This document shows positions 1-9,637 of a DNA stretch of 64,000 bases, piece after piece. The notes under the pieces are model-generated. The model was not told the origin of the DNA. It was given only the letters and a program-made list of their open reading frames with translations, and ran no database searches. This DNA comes from Thermoplasmatota archaeon. Its GTDB lineage: Archaea > Thermoplasmatota > Thermoplasmata > UBA10834. A program made the position numbers and the translations under genes. How positions within the stretch are numbered: position 1 is the first letter of the stretch; the number at the start of each line of letters is the position of its first letter. The stretch covers positions 124,001 to 188,000 of the forward strand of contig JAHIRF010000002.1 of the NCBI GenBank assembly GCA_018818785.1, in the 5' to 3' direction.

Positions 1-26
1 GCGGGTTCGAGGGTGGCGGCTGTCAT
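1..26 (-). CDS. N-terminus of an unidentified gene downstream of dapF (cut by window edge)
   Basis: An ATG on the minus strand overlaps the dapF stop codon as ATGA, the usual sign of translational coupling in this genome. Only eight codons (M-T-A-A-T-L-E-P) are inside the window, so no function can be assigned. Its position suggests it is co-transcribed with dapF. Confidence 0.4.
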
Positions 27-886
27 ACCTCGACCGTCAACTTTCCTTCAAACGCTTTCTCTGCGGGACCGGTCATGACCGCTCTCGCATTTTCATCGAT
101 TTCTATGACGAGCATTCCGCCTAGGGTCTTGACGTTGACCGGGCCTTGCTGTATCCTATCAAGCATCAACGAGGCTGCTGCACACGCAGTCGAACCAGTC
201 CCACAGGCCATGCTCTCATTGTAGACTCCACGCTCATATGTCCTCACACTTATATCGTGAGCTCCTGTGATCTGGACATAGTTGATGTTCATCCCCTTCG
301 GGAATCGTTTCCTGTCGCTATTGACATGCGTTCCGATCTCCACCATCGGGACCGATCTGATGTCATCTGTGAAGATTATTATGTGCGGCTCGCCAGTATT
401 AAGAAGCGATGCTTTGATAGTAGAATCGCCAATCGATAGGTCTATCGACATCATGGAGTCCTCCGGGTCGCCTTGGTCTGTGATATACTGGGCGAGATCC
501 TTCCGTTGGGTCCTGACCAATCCCATATCCACCCTGATCCCTTCAGGTGTGCGCTCGGCATGTTTGACGCCGTCTTTCGTCAAGACATCGACAGCAGTCA
601 TGTCGAGCTTCTCCATGAGAAACGCCGCCACGCATCTGAGTCCATTCCCACACATATCTGCCTCGTTACCCGCGGGTTCGAACAGGCGCATCGATCCGTC
701 CACTCCGGGAGCTTTCTCGACGAAGAGCACTCCATCTGCGCCTACCCAGAAATGTCTGTCCCAAAGGAACTTCGCCATCTCGCTTCGGTGGGCATCAGGT
801 ATCCTGTCATCATCCATCTCATCCTTGAGGATGAAATCGTTTCCACAGCCCTGATATTTCTCGAAACGGAACTCGTACCTCATCAT
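23..886 (-). CDS. dapF: Diaminopimelate epimerase
   Basis: This 287-residue protein is a diaminopimelate epimerase, which converts LL- to meso-diaminopimelate in lysine synthesis. The N-terminal GCGNDF motif, the first catalytic cysteine in MCGNGLRC and the second in MACGTGSTA are all present. The length is normal for the family, and both symmetric half-domains are complete. Two ATGs lie in tandem at the start and either could be used. It overlaps the next gene on the left by an ATGA. The divergent D-aminoacylase begins about 120 bases away, so the space between them should hold both promoters. Confidence 0.95.
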   Translation of the reverse strand: MMRYEFRFEKYQGCGNDFILKDEMDDDRIPDAHRSEMAKFLWDRHFWVGADGVLFVEKAPGVDGSMRLFEPAGNEADMCGNGLRCVAAFLMEKLDMTAVDVLTKDGVKHAERTPEGIRVDMGLVRTQRKDLAQYITDQGDPEDSMMSIDLSIGDSTIKASLLNTGEPHIIIFTDDIRSVPMVEIGTHVNSDRKRFPKGMNINYVQITGAHDISVRTYERGVYNESMACGTGSTACAAASLMLDRIQQGPVNVKTLGGMLVIEIDENARAVMTGPAEKAFEGKLTVEV

Positions 887-1008
887 GTCGATTAACGTGG
901 AGATATGATATAATCCTTGCCAGAGCGACGAACTGTTAAATAATCAGCTCAGAATGACATAGAATACTGAGATCCTATCTCCCTAGGACTGGTCTTTGGA
1001 GGCATCTT

Positions 1009-2619
1009 ATGCACGATATCCTTATTCGGAACGGCAAGGTCATAGACGGAACGGGCTCACCTGGCGTTATGATGGATCTTGTGATCGATGGAACCAAGAT
1101 CGGGAGATTATACAAACCTGGAGATGGCAAGGGATCCATGGAAATAGATGCCGAAGGCCTCGTGGTCTGCCCGGGTTTCGTAGACATTCACACTCATTCT
1201 GATTTCAGCCTATTGGGATGCCCGCTCGCGGAGAGCAAGATACGTCAAGGAGTCACGACTGAACTCTTGGGCAATTGCGGGGGCTCAGCTGCCCCCATTA
1301 TCGGAGCAGCGAGGAAGCAGGCTATGGATTATGCAAAGAAGCTCTGGGTCGATGTGACCTGGTCTAGCTTCGACGAATATCTTCTGCATCTATCTGATGT
1401 GAGGACCTCTGTCAATGTTGCATCACTCGTTGGCGCGGACACGCTGAGGCTTGGCGTGATTGGGGCGAATGACACTCTGGCAACCGAGAATCAGCTACGG
1501 CAGATGAACGAGTTATTAGCGCAGGCCATGATCGAAGGCGCCTATGGCCTCTCATCGGGTCTGATATACGCTCCAGGATGCTTCGCATCAACAGACGAGC
1601 TGACATCCCTCGCATCGACTTCGGCCTCCTTGGGTGGGTTCTATGCGAGTCACATCCGAGGAGAAGGGAGGACCGTCGTGAAAGCGGTGGCCGAAGCAAT
1701 CAAGATAGGTCGAGATGCAGACAGTCGTGTCCAGATATCCCATCATAAGGCGACAGGGATCGACAACTGGGGGCTGGTGTCCAAGACAATAACCATGATC
1801 GAGGCTGCAAGGTCAGAGGGCGTCGATGTCGTCTTCGACGTATATCCATACACTGCGTCCTCTACCTGGCTCAATTCAATTCTCCCGCCGGGCATCCGAG
1901 ACGGTGAGACGGATTCCATATTGAAGAGACTTGGAGATGAGAAGACTAGGGAAGAGATCAAGCGCGCGTTTCAGAACAAGGACACAGACTGGGAGAACAC
2001 GGTCGCAGAGGATGGTTGGGACAGAATAGTACTGATCGGGCTGAAGAGCGAGAAGTATGGCATGTTCGAGAACAAGTCCATATCCGACGCAGCATCCGCG
2101 CTGAATGTCAGCCCGGACGACCTCGCGCTCGATATACTCGCAGAGGACTATAAGGGGGCAATCGCGATATTCCACGAGATATCCGAGGATGACGTTAAGA
2201 CGGTCATCAGCCACCCGCTATCAGCCATAGGTTCGGATGGTGAGGCCGAGGCCCCATATGGGCCGACAGGAGACTCGGCGACCCATCCCCGATCCTACGG
2301 GACTTTCCCCAGGGTCATTAGGCGATATTCGATCGAGATGGGACTATTCCCCGTGGAGGAAGCCATTCGAAAGATGACCTCATGGCCAGCTGAACGAATT
2401 GGTCTAGATGACCGTGGAACAATTGCCAAGGGGATGGCCGCTGATGTCGTGGTATTCGATCCGGACAAGATCAGGGACATGGCCACGTTCGAGGATTCTC
2501 ACCGGTATCCTGAGGGTATTGTCCATGTATTGGTGAACGGACAGATCACCATCCAGGATGGAGAACATACGAAGGAGCGAGCGGGACAGGTATTTAGACA
2601 TAAGCCGCGCGTATCCTGA
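1009..2619 (+). CDS. N-acyl-D-amino-acid deacylase (D-aminoacylase), amidohydrolase superfamily
   Basis: A 536-residue amidohydrolase of the D-aminoacylase/dihydroorotase-like type, which hydrolyses N-acyl-D-amino acids to the D-amino acid and a carboxylate. The chain opens with the small beta-sandwich segment typical of the family. It then has the HxH metal motif (DIHTHSD), a conserved cysteine in GNCGGS, ASHIRGEG, the metal histidines in QISHH and the catalytic aspartate in AIGSDGE. Length matches the family. It converges on the M20 peptidase with a gap of only a few bases. Together with the peptide transporter nearby, it fits use of peptides or modified amino acids. The exact substrate cannot be read from sequence. 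Confidence 0.88.
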   Translation: MHDILIRNGKVIDGTGSPGVMMDLVIDGTKIGRLYKPGDGKGSMEIDAEGLVVCPGFVDIHTHSDFSLLGCPLAESKIRQGVTTELLGNCGGSAAPIIGAARKQAMDYAKKLWVDVTWSSFDEYLLHLSDVRTSVNVASLVGADTLRLGVIGANDTLATENQLRQMNELLAQAMIEGAYGLSSGLIYAPGCFASTDELTSLASTSASLGGFYASHIRGEGRTVVKAVAEAIKIGRDADSRVQISHHKATGIDNWGLVSKTITMIEAARSEGVDVVFDVYPYTASSTWLNSILPPGIRDGETDSILKRLGDEKTREEIKRAFQNKDTDWENTVAEDGWDRIVLIGLKSEKYGMFENKSISDAASALNVSPDDLALDILAEDYKGAIAIFHEISEDDVKTVISHPLSAIGSDGEAEAPYGPTGDSATHPRSYGTFPRVIRRYSIEMGLFPVEEAIRKMTSWPAERIGLDDRGTIAKGMAADVVVFDPDKIRDMATFEDSHRYPEGIVHVLVNGQITIQDGEHTKERAGQVFRHKPRVS

Positions 2620-2625
2620 ATCCAA

Positions 2626-3831
2626 CTAGCCAGATATGTCCATGGCGGTCTTGGCGTACACGTGCATGCACTTCTGCAGGTCGTCGACGAGCACGTATTC
2701 GATCCTCGAGTGCGCACCCTTCCCTCCAGGACCAAATATGACTGTGGGGGTCTTCCCGAAATGAGTCAGGAGAGCCGCATCCGTCCATCCCCAGAAGCTT
2801 GTCAGCTTCGCTGGTTTGCCCGTGACCGTCTTGACTGATTCGCGGAGGGATTTGACCAGCCTATGCTTGACAGGGACGACGTTCGGCACGTGCGTCATGG
2901 TCTTCATGTTAGTCGAATCACGCTTGAGCTCTGCCTTGAATCGAGGATCATCACGCTTGAGCTCGTCGAACAGTTTGTATATCTCCTTGAACACCTGCTG
3001 CAAGTCTTCCTCCGGTGTCCAGCGCCTATCCATCTTCACCACACAATGATCGGCGACTGAACTGGGCTGTTGACCACCCTGGATCAAACCGACATTGAGA
3101 GTGGGCGGGTCGGTATGTGCGCTCTTCCTCTCGCGAATGCGCGGCAAGAGCTCAGTATCCAACAGGTTCACGAACTTCGCAGCCATCGATATCGCATTTA
3201 CGCCCTGGGCCGCTTGTCCACCATGTGCCGCCTTCCCGTAGAAGTGCACTTCCAGCCATTCGAGGCCTCTGTGGGACGGTTGGATCTCCAAATCTGTGGG
3301 CTCCCCTACGATAGCCATGTCCGCCTTTGGACCTCTTATGACAATATCCTCTGTGCCCTCGCTCCGTTCCTCTTCTCCCACGACCGCAGTGAGATACACA
3401 TTTCCTTTCAGGTCTACCTTGGCGCGGTCTAGTGCGAGCATGGTTGCTGCCATTGCCCCTAGGCCACCCTTCATGTCTAGCGCGCCTCGTCCGTACAACT
3501 TCCCACCCTGCACCTTTGGGGTGAACGGTGGGATATCCATATCATACGGGGGTACCGTGTCCAGATGCCCATTTAGCATTAGACTGCTCCCGCTTCCCGA
3601 CCCCCTGAGCGTCGCTATGACGTTGTATCTGTCCTTCTCGACCTTTCTAAGCTTTGAATCGATCCCCTCATCTGTCAGGAACTCGTGCAGGAACTCCGCT
3701 ATCTCTTTCTCGCGGGTAGGTACCTGGCTATGACTCGGTATCCTGACAAGGTCCTTGACCAATGATTCGATCTCCGATCTCGGGACCGCTCGTTTGACGT
3801 TATTGAAAGTGTCTGTTCTCTCGACCTTCAT
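2626..3831 (-). CDS. M20 family metallopeptidase (ArgE/DapE/ACY1 type)
   Basis: A 401-residue zinc deacylase or peptidase. The metal ligands and catalytic residues are visible in LNGHLDTVPP, GRGALDMKGG and GEEERSEGT. The central dimerisation domain follows and a last histidine lies in GGKGAHSRIEY. DapE (succinyl-diaminopimelate desuccinylase), ArgE and aminoacyl-peptidase members cannot be separated from sequence alone. The nearby dapF makes DapE possible, and the neighbouring peptide transporter makes a peptidase equally possible. A TATA-like CTTAAATAG sits about 90 bases upstream on the minus strand, implying a long leader. Confidence 0.85.
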   Translation of the reverse strand: MKVERTDTFNNVKRAVPRSEIESLVKDLVRIPSHSQVPTREKEIAEFLHEFLTDEGIDSKLRKVEKDRYNVIATLRGSGSGSSLMLNGHLDTVPPYDMDIPPFTPKVQGGKLYGRGALDMKGGLGAMAATMLALDRAKVDLKGNVYLTAVVGEEERSEGTEDIVIRGPKADMAIVGEPTDLEIQPSHRGLEWLEVHFYGKAAHGGQAAQGVNAISMAAKFVNLLDTELLPRIRERKSAHTDPPTLNVGLIQGGQQPSSVADHCVVKMDRRWTPEEDLQQVFKEIYKLFDELKRDDPRFKAELKRDSTNMKTMTHVPNVVPVKHRLVKSLRESVKTVTGKPAKLTSFWGWTDAALLTHFGKTPTVIFGPGGKGAHSRIEYVLVDDLQKCMHVYAKTAMDISG

Positions 3832-3988
3832 TCAATCGACCATCTATGTGCCGCTTCGGCAGCCTGGAGCAATTGTCCCACACACTAAAAAAGTATCTCA
3901 TGCGCTCAGCAGACGCTATTTAAGTAGATGGTCAAAGAGTTTGAGGGGTTTGGATCGATAGACCTTCCGAATGGCTCAATCATACCGT

Positions 3989-5089
3989 CTATTTGGCCTG
4001 TCCCTTCTCGAGGTGACACGAGACCCAGTGGCCTTCCGAGACGAAAACCGTGGCCGGAGCTTCCTTCCGACAGATGTCCATCACAAATGGGCATCTCGGG
4101 TGGAACCTGCATCCAGGTGGCATGTTCGACGGGTCCGGTCTCTCACCCTTGAGGATGATCTGGTTTCGCCTCATCTCAGGGTCTGGGGTAGGAACGACGG
4201 ATATCAGGGCCTTGGTGTAAGGATGCGCCGGATGCTTGACGACCTCTTCAGTCGGTCCAAGCTCCACGATCTTGCCCAGGTACATGATGCCTATCCTGTC
4301 GCTGAACACATATGCCACTCCCAGGTCGTGCGTTATGAACAGGAATGCGAGACCTTTGTTGTCTCTCAGGTCGAGCATGAGCTTCAAGATCTCAGACCTG
4401 ATTGACACATCGAGCATTGACACCGGTTCATCGGCCACCAGGAACTCTGGCTCAAGCACGAGGGACCCTGCTATGCCGACCCTCTGCCTCTGACCACCAG
4501 ATACTTCATGGGGATATCTCCACATGAAATCCTTCGGGGGCCTGAGACCCGCATCCTCGAGTGCCTTCACGACCCTCTTTTCCCTCTCCGCTTCAGTCGC
4601 GCCAATCCCATTGACCACCAACGGCTCGGCGACTATGTCATAGACCGACTGCTTCGGATTGAGCGATTCGTATGGGTCCTGGAAGATTATCTGCATCTTC
4701 TGGCGAAGCTTTTTCATCTTGCTCTTATGGAGCGCACGGACATCTATCCCGCCTTCGGCGGTCATCTTCTCCGCCTGCGCCTTCGTGATCTTTCCCTTGG
4801 CAAGAGCATCAGATATCATGTCTTTGAGGAGAATCTCCTTGCCTTTGCCATAGTACTTGACGCTTCCGCCGGTTGGCTCGACGAGCCTGAGAATCCCCTT
4901 TCCCGTGGTGGTCTTGCCGCATCCCGATTCACCGACAAGGCAGAATATCTCCTTCTCCTTGATGTTGAACGATACGCCATCCACTGCTTTCACATATCGC
5001 TGCTCTTTCGAGACGAGACTCTCGATGAATCCTTGTCTCACTGGGAACCAGACCTGCAAGTCCTTGACAACCAGAATATCCTTAACCAT
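3989..5089 (-). CDS. oppF: Peptide ABC transporter ATP-binding protein, OppF/DppF type
   Basis: A 366-residue cytoplasmic ATPase of a di/oligopeptide importer. It has Walker A GESGCGKTT, a Q-loop in IIFQDPYESLNP, signature VSGGQRQRV, Walker B FLVADEP and the C-terminal oligopeptide-type region with cysteines (CRFHPRCP...C...C), which in this family can bind an Fe-S cluster. An insert of roughly 40 charged residues lies between Walker A and the Q-loop, longer than in typical bacterial OppF. It starts a few bases after the OppD gene and forms a two-gene operon with it. Permeases and binding protein are not adjacent, but a matching set lies at 47.9-52.7 kb. Confidence 0.93.
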   Translation of the reverse strand: MVKDILVVKDLQVWFPVRQGFIESLVSKEQRYVKAVDGVSFNIKEKEIFCLVGESGCGKTTTGKGILRLVEPTGGSVKYYGKGKEILLKDMISDALAKGKITKAQAEKMTAEGGIDVRALHKSKMKKLRQKMQIIFQDPYESLNPKQSVYDIVAEPLVVNGIGATEAEREKRVVKALEDAGLRPPKDFMWRYPHEVSGGQRQRVGIAGSLVLEPEFLVADEPVSMLDVSIRSEILKLMLDLRDNKGLAFLFITHDLGVAYVFSDRIGIMYLGKIVELGPTEEVVKHPAHPYTKALISVVPTPDPEMRRNQIILKGERPDPSNMPPGCRFHPRCPFVMDICRKEAPATVFVSEGHWVSCHLEKGQAK

Positions 5090-5095
5090 ATCAGA

Positions 5096-6061
5096 TCACC
5101 CCTTCATCGGTGGCACGAAATTACATGCAGCCCAGTGCCCTGGCTTTATCTCCACGAGCGGAGGCTCCTTCGTCTTGCAGATGTCCTGCTTCATGAAGCA
5201 CCTGTCATAGAACCTACAGCCCTTTGTTGGATTGATCAGGTTCGGTGGATTACCTGCGATCGATGCCGGCATCTTCTTCTCACCGTGAATATTCGGGAAA
5301 GCCGCGATCAGTCCCCTTGTGTAGGGATGGTGGGGGTCATAGAAGACCTCGCCCGCAGGAGCCCTCTCGACTATCTTCCCGGCGTACATGATTGCCAATA
5401 CGTCACAGGTCTCGGCGAGAACGGACAGATCATGGGAGATGACGATCATGGCCAGGTCGAGATCCTTCTGAAGGCTCTTGAGAAGTGCTATTATCTGCGC
5501 CTGTATCATCACATCGAGTGCCGTTGTGGGTTCGTCCGCAATCACAAGTCGGGGCTTGCATGCGAGTGCCATCGCGATCATGACTCTCTGCCTCATACCG
5601 CCGCTGAACTCGTGCGGATACTCCCGTATCCTGCTCGGGTTGATACCCACCATCTCGAAGAGCTCCTTGACGCGCTTCAATGCGACCTCTTCATCCACCT
5701 TCTCGTGTAGAATGATAGGTTCGATGATCTGCTCGCCAACGCGCTTGACTGGGTTGAGAGCGTTCATCGCACCCTGGAAGATGATGGATATATCCCTCCA
5801 CCTGATCGCACGGAGCTTGTCGCCCGTAACCCTTGCCATGTCCTGGCCCATGAAATTGATCTTTCCTCCAGCGATATATCCGTTTGCTGGCAGAAGCTTC
5901 ATGATGGACAGAGCCGCGGTGGTCTTCCCACAACCGGACTCTCCGGCTAGACCCAAGGCCTGACCCTTGTCCAGGTTGAAATCGATGCCGTCGACTGCTT
6001 GCAGTGTTCCTTCTTGCGTCTTGAAATATGTCCTTAACCCTTGAATTTCTAGTAAGGCCAT
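5096..6061 (-). CDS. oppD: Peptide ABC transporter ATP-binding protein, OppD/DppD type
   Basis: A 321-residue nucleotide-binding subunit of a peptide importer. Walker A (GESGCGKTT), Q-loop (IIFQGAMNALNP), signature (FSGGMRQRV), Walker B (LVIADEPTTALD) and the C-terminal cysteine-containing domain are all present. It is the first gene of the oppD-oppF pair. The start is preceded by a strong GAGGGGG ribosome site. An AT-rich TATA-like stretch lies near 6120-6131 on the minus strand, so the pair has its own promoter. Confidence 0.93.
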   Translation of the reverse strand: MALLEIQGLRTYFKTQEGTLQAVDGIDFNLDKGQALGLAGESGCGKTTAALSIMKLLPANGYIAGGKINFMGQDMARVTGDKLRAIRWRDISIIFQGAMNALNPVKRVGEQIIEPIILHEKVDEEVALKRVKELFEMVGINPSRIREYPHEFSGGMRQRVMIAMALACKPRLVIADEPTTALDVMIQAQIIALLKSLQKDLDLAMIVISHDLSVLAETCDVLAIMYAGKIVERAPAGEVFYDPHHPYTRGLIAAFPNIHGEKKMPASIAGNPPNLINPTKGCRFYDRCFMKQDICKTKEPPLVEIKPGHWAACNFVPPMKG

Positions 6062-6282
6062 CTCTTATTCCCCCTCAACTAATTCCGTTGTTGTTTGTGA
6101 GCGGATGCAGGAATAATGGGATAATAAAAATCTGACCCCGATTCAATCCCTGGATACCACGTGAATCGTATTATGCTATAAAGGCGTATCTAAACGACTG
6201 CGATAGATGTTGATGCGAATATCGAAGCAGACTTCGTTAGCGTAACGATTGCTGGACACATTCCGAGGACAAATCTTATCAT

Positions 6283-7191
6283 TCAATCTGGCAGATCGAT
6301 CACATATTCCGACAATTCATCTGGGACCATCGACTTCGCAAAGACCTCGACCGCTTCAGCGGTAAGCCGGCTAGAGTCATCGTATCTCGGGCTGATATGG
6401 ACGAGGAAAAGGCGGCCGACCCCCGCTTCGACCGCGACCTCCGCGGCCTGCCTTGCCGTCGAGTGACCATACTTGACTGCCTGCTCTTCAAGAGACGAAT
6501 CGAAGGTCGCGTCGTGTATGAGGACATCAGCAGCCCTCGCCAGGTCGGTCACCGATGAGCATTTCCTCGTATCACCCGTGTAGACCACCTTGCGACCTCT
6601 CCTTGGCTCACCGATCACATGTTCTGGATGGACCATTATCCCTTTGTGCTCGACGGTCTCACCGCATTGCAGACGGCTATAGAGCGGGCCAGGTTGTATC
6701 CCAAGCGCCAGTGCCTTGTCCAGCGAGAATCTACCCAGACGTGTCCTCTCTTCGATGGAATACGCCAACGAAGGCACGGTATGGTCCGCGTTAGCTGCAG
6801 TGATCCCGTATGTACCGGCGTCGATATAGTCTCCAGGGGCAAGTTCCTGTGATACGACCTCATATCCGCAATCGAAATGTCCGAGGTTCATTATTGATTC
6901 CACCATGTCTGCCGTTCCCTCGGGACCAAGAACCACGAGCTTGTCTTCTCGCCCGTTCAGGCTCATGCTCTGTATCAAGCCAGGTAATCCTAGGAAATGG
7001 TCTGCGTGAAGATGACTGATGAGGATCCTGGAGATCTTCATGAACGAGACGGAGGAACCCATCAGCTGTCGTTGCGTACATTCCCCACAATCCAGCAACA
7101 GCACTTCCGATCGAAGTTGGACCGCAATCGAAGTGACGCCGCGCTTCATGGAAGGATATGTCCCACCAGTCCCAAGGAATATCAGTCTCAT
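6283..7191 (-). CDS. rnz: Ribonuclease Z (tRNA 3' endonuclease)
   Basis: A 302-residue metallo-beta-lactamase-fold nuclease that cuts the 3' trailer from tRNA precursors. The signature HLHADHFLGLPG (H60, H62, D64, H65) and later metal ligands in YTGDTRKC, IHDATFD and GHSTARQAA are visible. The length matches short-form (RNase Z-S) enzymes. Its start overlaps the stop of the upstream MFS gene by ATGA, so the two are coupled. Neither tRNA in this window encodes a complete CCA after its discriminator base, which fits use of RNase Z. Confidence 0.94.
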   Translation of the reverse strand: MRLIFLGTGGTYPSMKRGVTSIAVQLRSEVLLLDCGECTQRQLMGSSVSFMKISRILISHLHADHFLGLPGLIQSMSLNGREDKLVVLGPEGTADMVESIMNLGHFDCGYEVVSQELAPGDYIDAGTYGITAANADHTVPSLAYSIEERTRLGRFSLDKALALGIQPGPLYSRLQCGETVEHKGIMVHPEHVIGEPRRGRKVVYTGDTRKCSSVTDLARAADVLIHDATFDSSLEEQAVKYGHSTARQAAEVAVEAGVGRLFLVHISPRYDDSSRLTAEAVEVFAKSMVPDELSEYVIDLPD

Positions 7192-8309
7192 GTCGGCCTC
7201 CCAAATAGCCTTCCCAGGCGATAGAGTTCTCCAGAGACGCGCAGTTCATAGAGGAATATGGTCAATGCGACCGCAGACATGACGCATGCGATTGCTATCG
7301 TACCCTTGAACCCTAATGCTGCCGCCGCCACGCCGCCGAGGATCGGGCCTGCAATGCCGGATATGCTCATCACGCTTGATAATATGCCTGATGCAGTTGC
7401 CTTTTCCTTGTTCTTGTCCATCACATATCGGAGGCTGCCGACGTACAAGGATGCCCAGGATGCCGCAAGAAGGAGTTGCGCGGGGATTATCTGCCAATGG
7501 GTTCCGACGAACAGGAAAGTGAGGAATGTGATGGACGAGCTACCCAGGCCAACTGCCACGAGCACTGCAGGGTCATATCGGTCAAGGATGTTCATTATCA
7601 AGAACTGGCCGAAAGCATTGACTGCGTATATCGCACCTATCCATGCGATGTCCGCACCGATGCTCTTCAAGAAGAGGGGATAGGTGACCCAGATCATGCT
7701 CGCGCCTGTGTGCCTTATGAGCATCGCCGAATAAACTGGCGCATTCCTTCTGATGAGTGCGATCGGGAATAGGGGGACGTCCATCCTGCACTCCTTGTCG
7801 AATTTCAGTGTCAGGGCTAGTCCGAAGGACACCATCAGTATGCCTGCGCAGTAGAAATATGCCCATTCGTAGAGTGAGCCGAAGACGCCCACTGAAAGGT
7901 TGCCTATGCCCCAGCCCGCTGCAGCCCAAGAACTGAACTTACCCATCTTGCTCTTGGCGTCATATGCATATGCCAGCAGTGCCGCCGGGAACATGCCCGC
8001 AGCGAAACCAATCAGTATCCTGACGAATACGAACGCCTCGAAGCTGTCGTATATGAGGGACATCGCCTGGGCGATGGTGGCGATTACAGTCAATCCTAGA
8101 CCTGCGAGCAGTATCTTGCGCCGGCCATAAACGTCCGATGCTCTTCCGAACGCATAGGTCGATATGAACCCTGCTGCGGCATACAGGCCTGCAATCAGGC
8201 CGATGAGGCTCTTTGATGCTTCGAAATGGTCAGCGAGTATGACTGGGACAATGATGGCGGGACCGAAAACTCCCGCGCTCGATAGAAGCTGAATGCCCTC
8301 CGGCTTCAC
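7188..8309 (-). CDS. Major facilitator superfamily transporter
   Basis: A 373-residue membrane protein with about twelve hydrophobic segments. The MFS loop motif GRASDVYGRRKIL (after segment 2) is present. The substrate is not evident. It is somewhat shorter than many MFS proteins but keeps both halves. It overlaps RNase Z by four bases. That link looks positional rather than functional. Confidence 0.82.
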   Translation of the reverse strand: MKPEGIQLLSSAGVFGPAIIVPVILADHFEASKSLIGLIAGLYAAAGFISTYAFGRASDVYGRRKILLAGLGLTVIATIAQAMSLIYDSFEAFVFVRILIGFAAGMFPAALLAYAYDAKSKMGKFSSWAAAGWGIGNLSVGVFGSLYEWAYFYCAGILMVSFGLALTLKFDKECRMDVPLFPIALIRRNAPVYSAMLIRHTGASMIWVTYPLFLKSIGADIAWIGAIYAVNAFGQFLIMNILDRYDPAVLVAVGLGSSSITFLTFLFVGTHWQIIPAQLLLAASWASLYVGSLRYVMDKNKEKATASGILSSVMSISGIAGPILGGVAAAALGFKGTIAIACVMSAVALTIFLYELRVSGELYRLGRLFGRPT

Positions 8310-8389
8310 GAGGGGGCGAATCAGGGTTCACTATTACCAATCTTTGCATATCACGCTGAAAACTGGGTCTGAGAAGGACCGCACTGGGA

Positions 8390-8608
8390 TTACCTGCCCA
8401 GTCGTTCGTATTCGCGGTCGGTCTTGGTCTTCTTCTTGAACTGCTTGTAGTGCTCCTTGCACAGATGAGCGTTCTTTGAAGGGTCGACCGTGATCTCGAA
8501 GCCCGCCTTCTCGACCTTCTTGCCTGAGATGGACCTGCTCGATTCAGCGTCACATCCCTCTATATCGCAAGTCGCAGCCTTTGACACCGCATGCTTTGGA
8601 TCGACCAT
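8390..8608 (-). CDS. Small cysteine-rich protein, probable zinc binder
   Basis: A 72-residue basic protein with a CxxxxC pair (CDIEGC) near the N-terminus and a CxxH pattern (LCKEH) later, followed by a lysine-rich tail. This suggests one zinc site. The reading frame is open further upstream. The start at 8608 is preferred because a TATA-like CTTATTTG lies 27 bases before it, which would give a leaderless message. I do not recognise a named family. It is transcribed divergently from rpe. Confidence 0.6.
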   Translation of the reverse strand: MVDPKHAVSKAATCDIEGCDAESSRSISGKKVEKAGFEITVDPSKNAHLCKEHYKQFKKKTKTDREYERLGR

Positions 8609-8688
8609 GTCAGTTAATTTATCAGGAACTACAAATAAGCTCGCACTATCGGAGAGATGCACCAAAACCCATAATACGAGGGTTGTTC
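8609..8688. promoter_or_regulatory. Divergent promoter region between a small zinc protein and rpe
   Basis: Eighty bases separate the two start codons. On the minus strand CTTATTTG (near 8631-8640) sits 27 bases from the start at 8608. On the plus strand an ATAATAC element near 8671 precedes the rpe start closely. Both messages would have very short leaders. Confidence 0.45.
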
Positions 8689-9363
8689 ATGAGCAGGTCG
8701 ATGCCATCAGTAGCACCGTCTATTCTAGCCGCAGACTTCGCGAGATTGGGAGAGGATGTTGCGAGGGTTTCGCTCGCTGGCGCGGATTACATACATATCG
8801 ATATCATGGACGGTGTGTTCGTACCCAACATAACGATGGGCCCGTCGACGGTGTCTAGCATAAGGGAATATTCGAAGCTGCCCTTCATCGCACATCTGAT
8901 GATAACGCATCCTGAACGGCATATCAAAGCCTTCGCGGATAGTGGTTCGGACATCATAGAAGTGCATATCGAAGCTGAACAGGATCTGGTCAAGACCCTG
9001 AGGTCGATACGTGACCATGGCAAAAAGGCCGCATTGGCAGTGAATCCGCCGACAGCCATTGAGAATGCCTTTCCCTATCTCCGGGAGATCGACCTTCTCC
9101 TGATAATGTCTGTGAACCCGGGATTCGGCGGACAGTCTTTCATCGAATCCTCGTTGCCCAAAATCGGGATCGCGAAGAAAGAGATGGAGCGCCAGGGATC
9201 GTCCGTCCCAGTCGAGATAGATGGCGGGATAAACGGCAAGACGGGCGAATTGGCAGCTCTTGCAGGTGCAGATATACTGGCAGCCGGCAGTTATGTGTTC
9301 AAGGCAGATGACATGCCTGCCGCGATAAGGACGCTCAGGGCCTGTGGCTCGTCGAAGCATTAA
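8689..9363 (+). CDS. rpe: Ribulose-phosphate 3-epimerase
   Basis: A 224-residue TIM-barrel epimerase that interconverts ribulose 5-phosphate and xylulose 5-phosphate. It shows the N-terminal APSILAADFARLGEDV, HIDIMDGVFVPNITMGP (metal histidine and catalytic aspartate), AHLMI, the loop MSVNPGFGGQSFI and the second catalytic aspartate in EIDGGI. The phosphate loop AAGSYVF is near the C-terminus. The ATG at 8689 matches the family's usual N-terminus. The frame extends upstream without similarity. Confidence 0.95.
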   Translation: MSRSMPSVAPSILAADFARLGEDVARVSLAGADYIHIDIMDGVFVPNITMGPSTVSSIREYSKLPFIAHLMITHPERHIKAFADSGSDIIEVHIEAEQDLVKTLRSIRDHGKKAALAVNPPTAIENAFPYLREIDLLLIMSVNPGFGGQSFIESSLPKIGIAKKEMERQGSSVPVEIDGGINGKTGELAALAGADILAAGSYVFKADDMPAAIRTLRACGSSKH

Positions 9364-9397
9364 TAGCCCACGTGTCGTTCAAGGTGATTGATAGACC

Positions 9398-9586
9398 ATG
9401 GCAGAAAGATTGTCTCAACATCCGATACTGAGCTACCTGACATTCGGGCTCCCGCTGATACTCCTTGCAATGGGGATAATCTTCGGTGCCAACGTGTTCC
9501 TATTTATCATAACGATCGTTTGGCTGGGAGTGGCATTCATGATATTCTTCGTGCCGATGTCGGACGACAATGGCTCATCCCGATAG
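9398..9586 (+). CDS. Small two-helix membrane protein
   Basis: A 62-residue protein with two hydrophobic helices (about residues 10-28 and 32-52) joined by a tight turn and ending in a short polar tail. A GGTGATT ribosome site precedes the ATG. It sits between rpe and fen on the same strand. No family is recognised. Confidence 0.55.
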   Translation: MAERLSQHPILSYLTFGLPLILLAMGIIFGANVFLFIITIVWLGVAFMIFFVPMSDDNGSSR

Positions 9587-9637
9587 GATGACTCGTCTAT
9601 CCAGCAGTCGAATAACCGCCTATGAGGTTCCGGTACC

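Noticed and set aside
4508-5710. Long plus-strand frame of 400 codons opposite oppF/oppD
   Set aside because: It spans two well-supported ATPase genes on the other strand and its translation has no domain; it follows from codon bias of the real genes.
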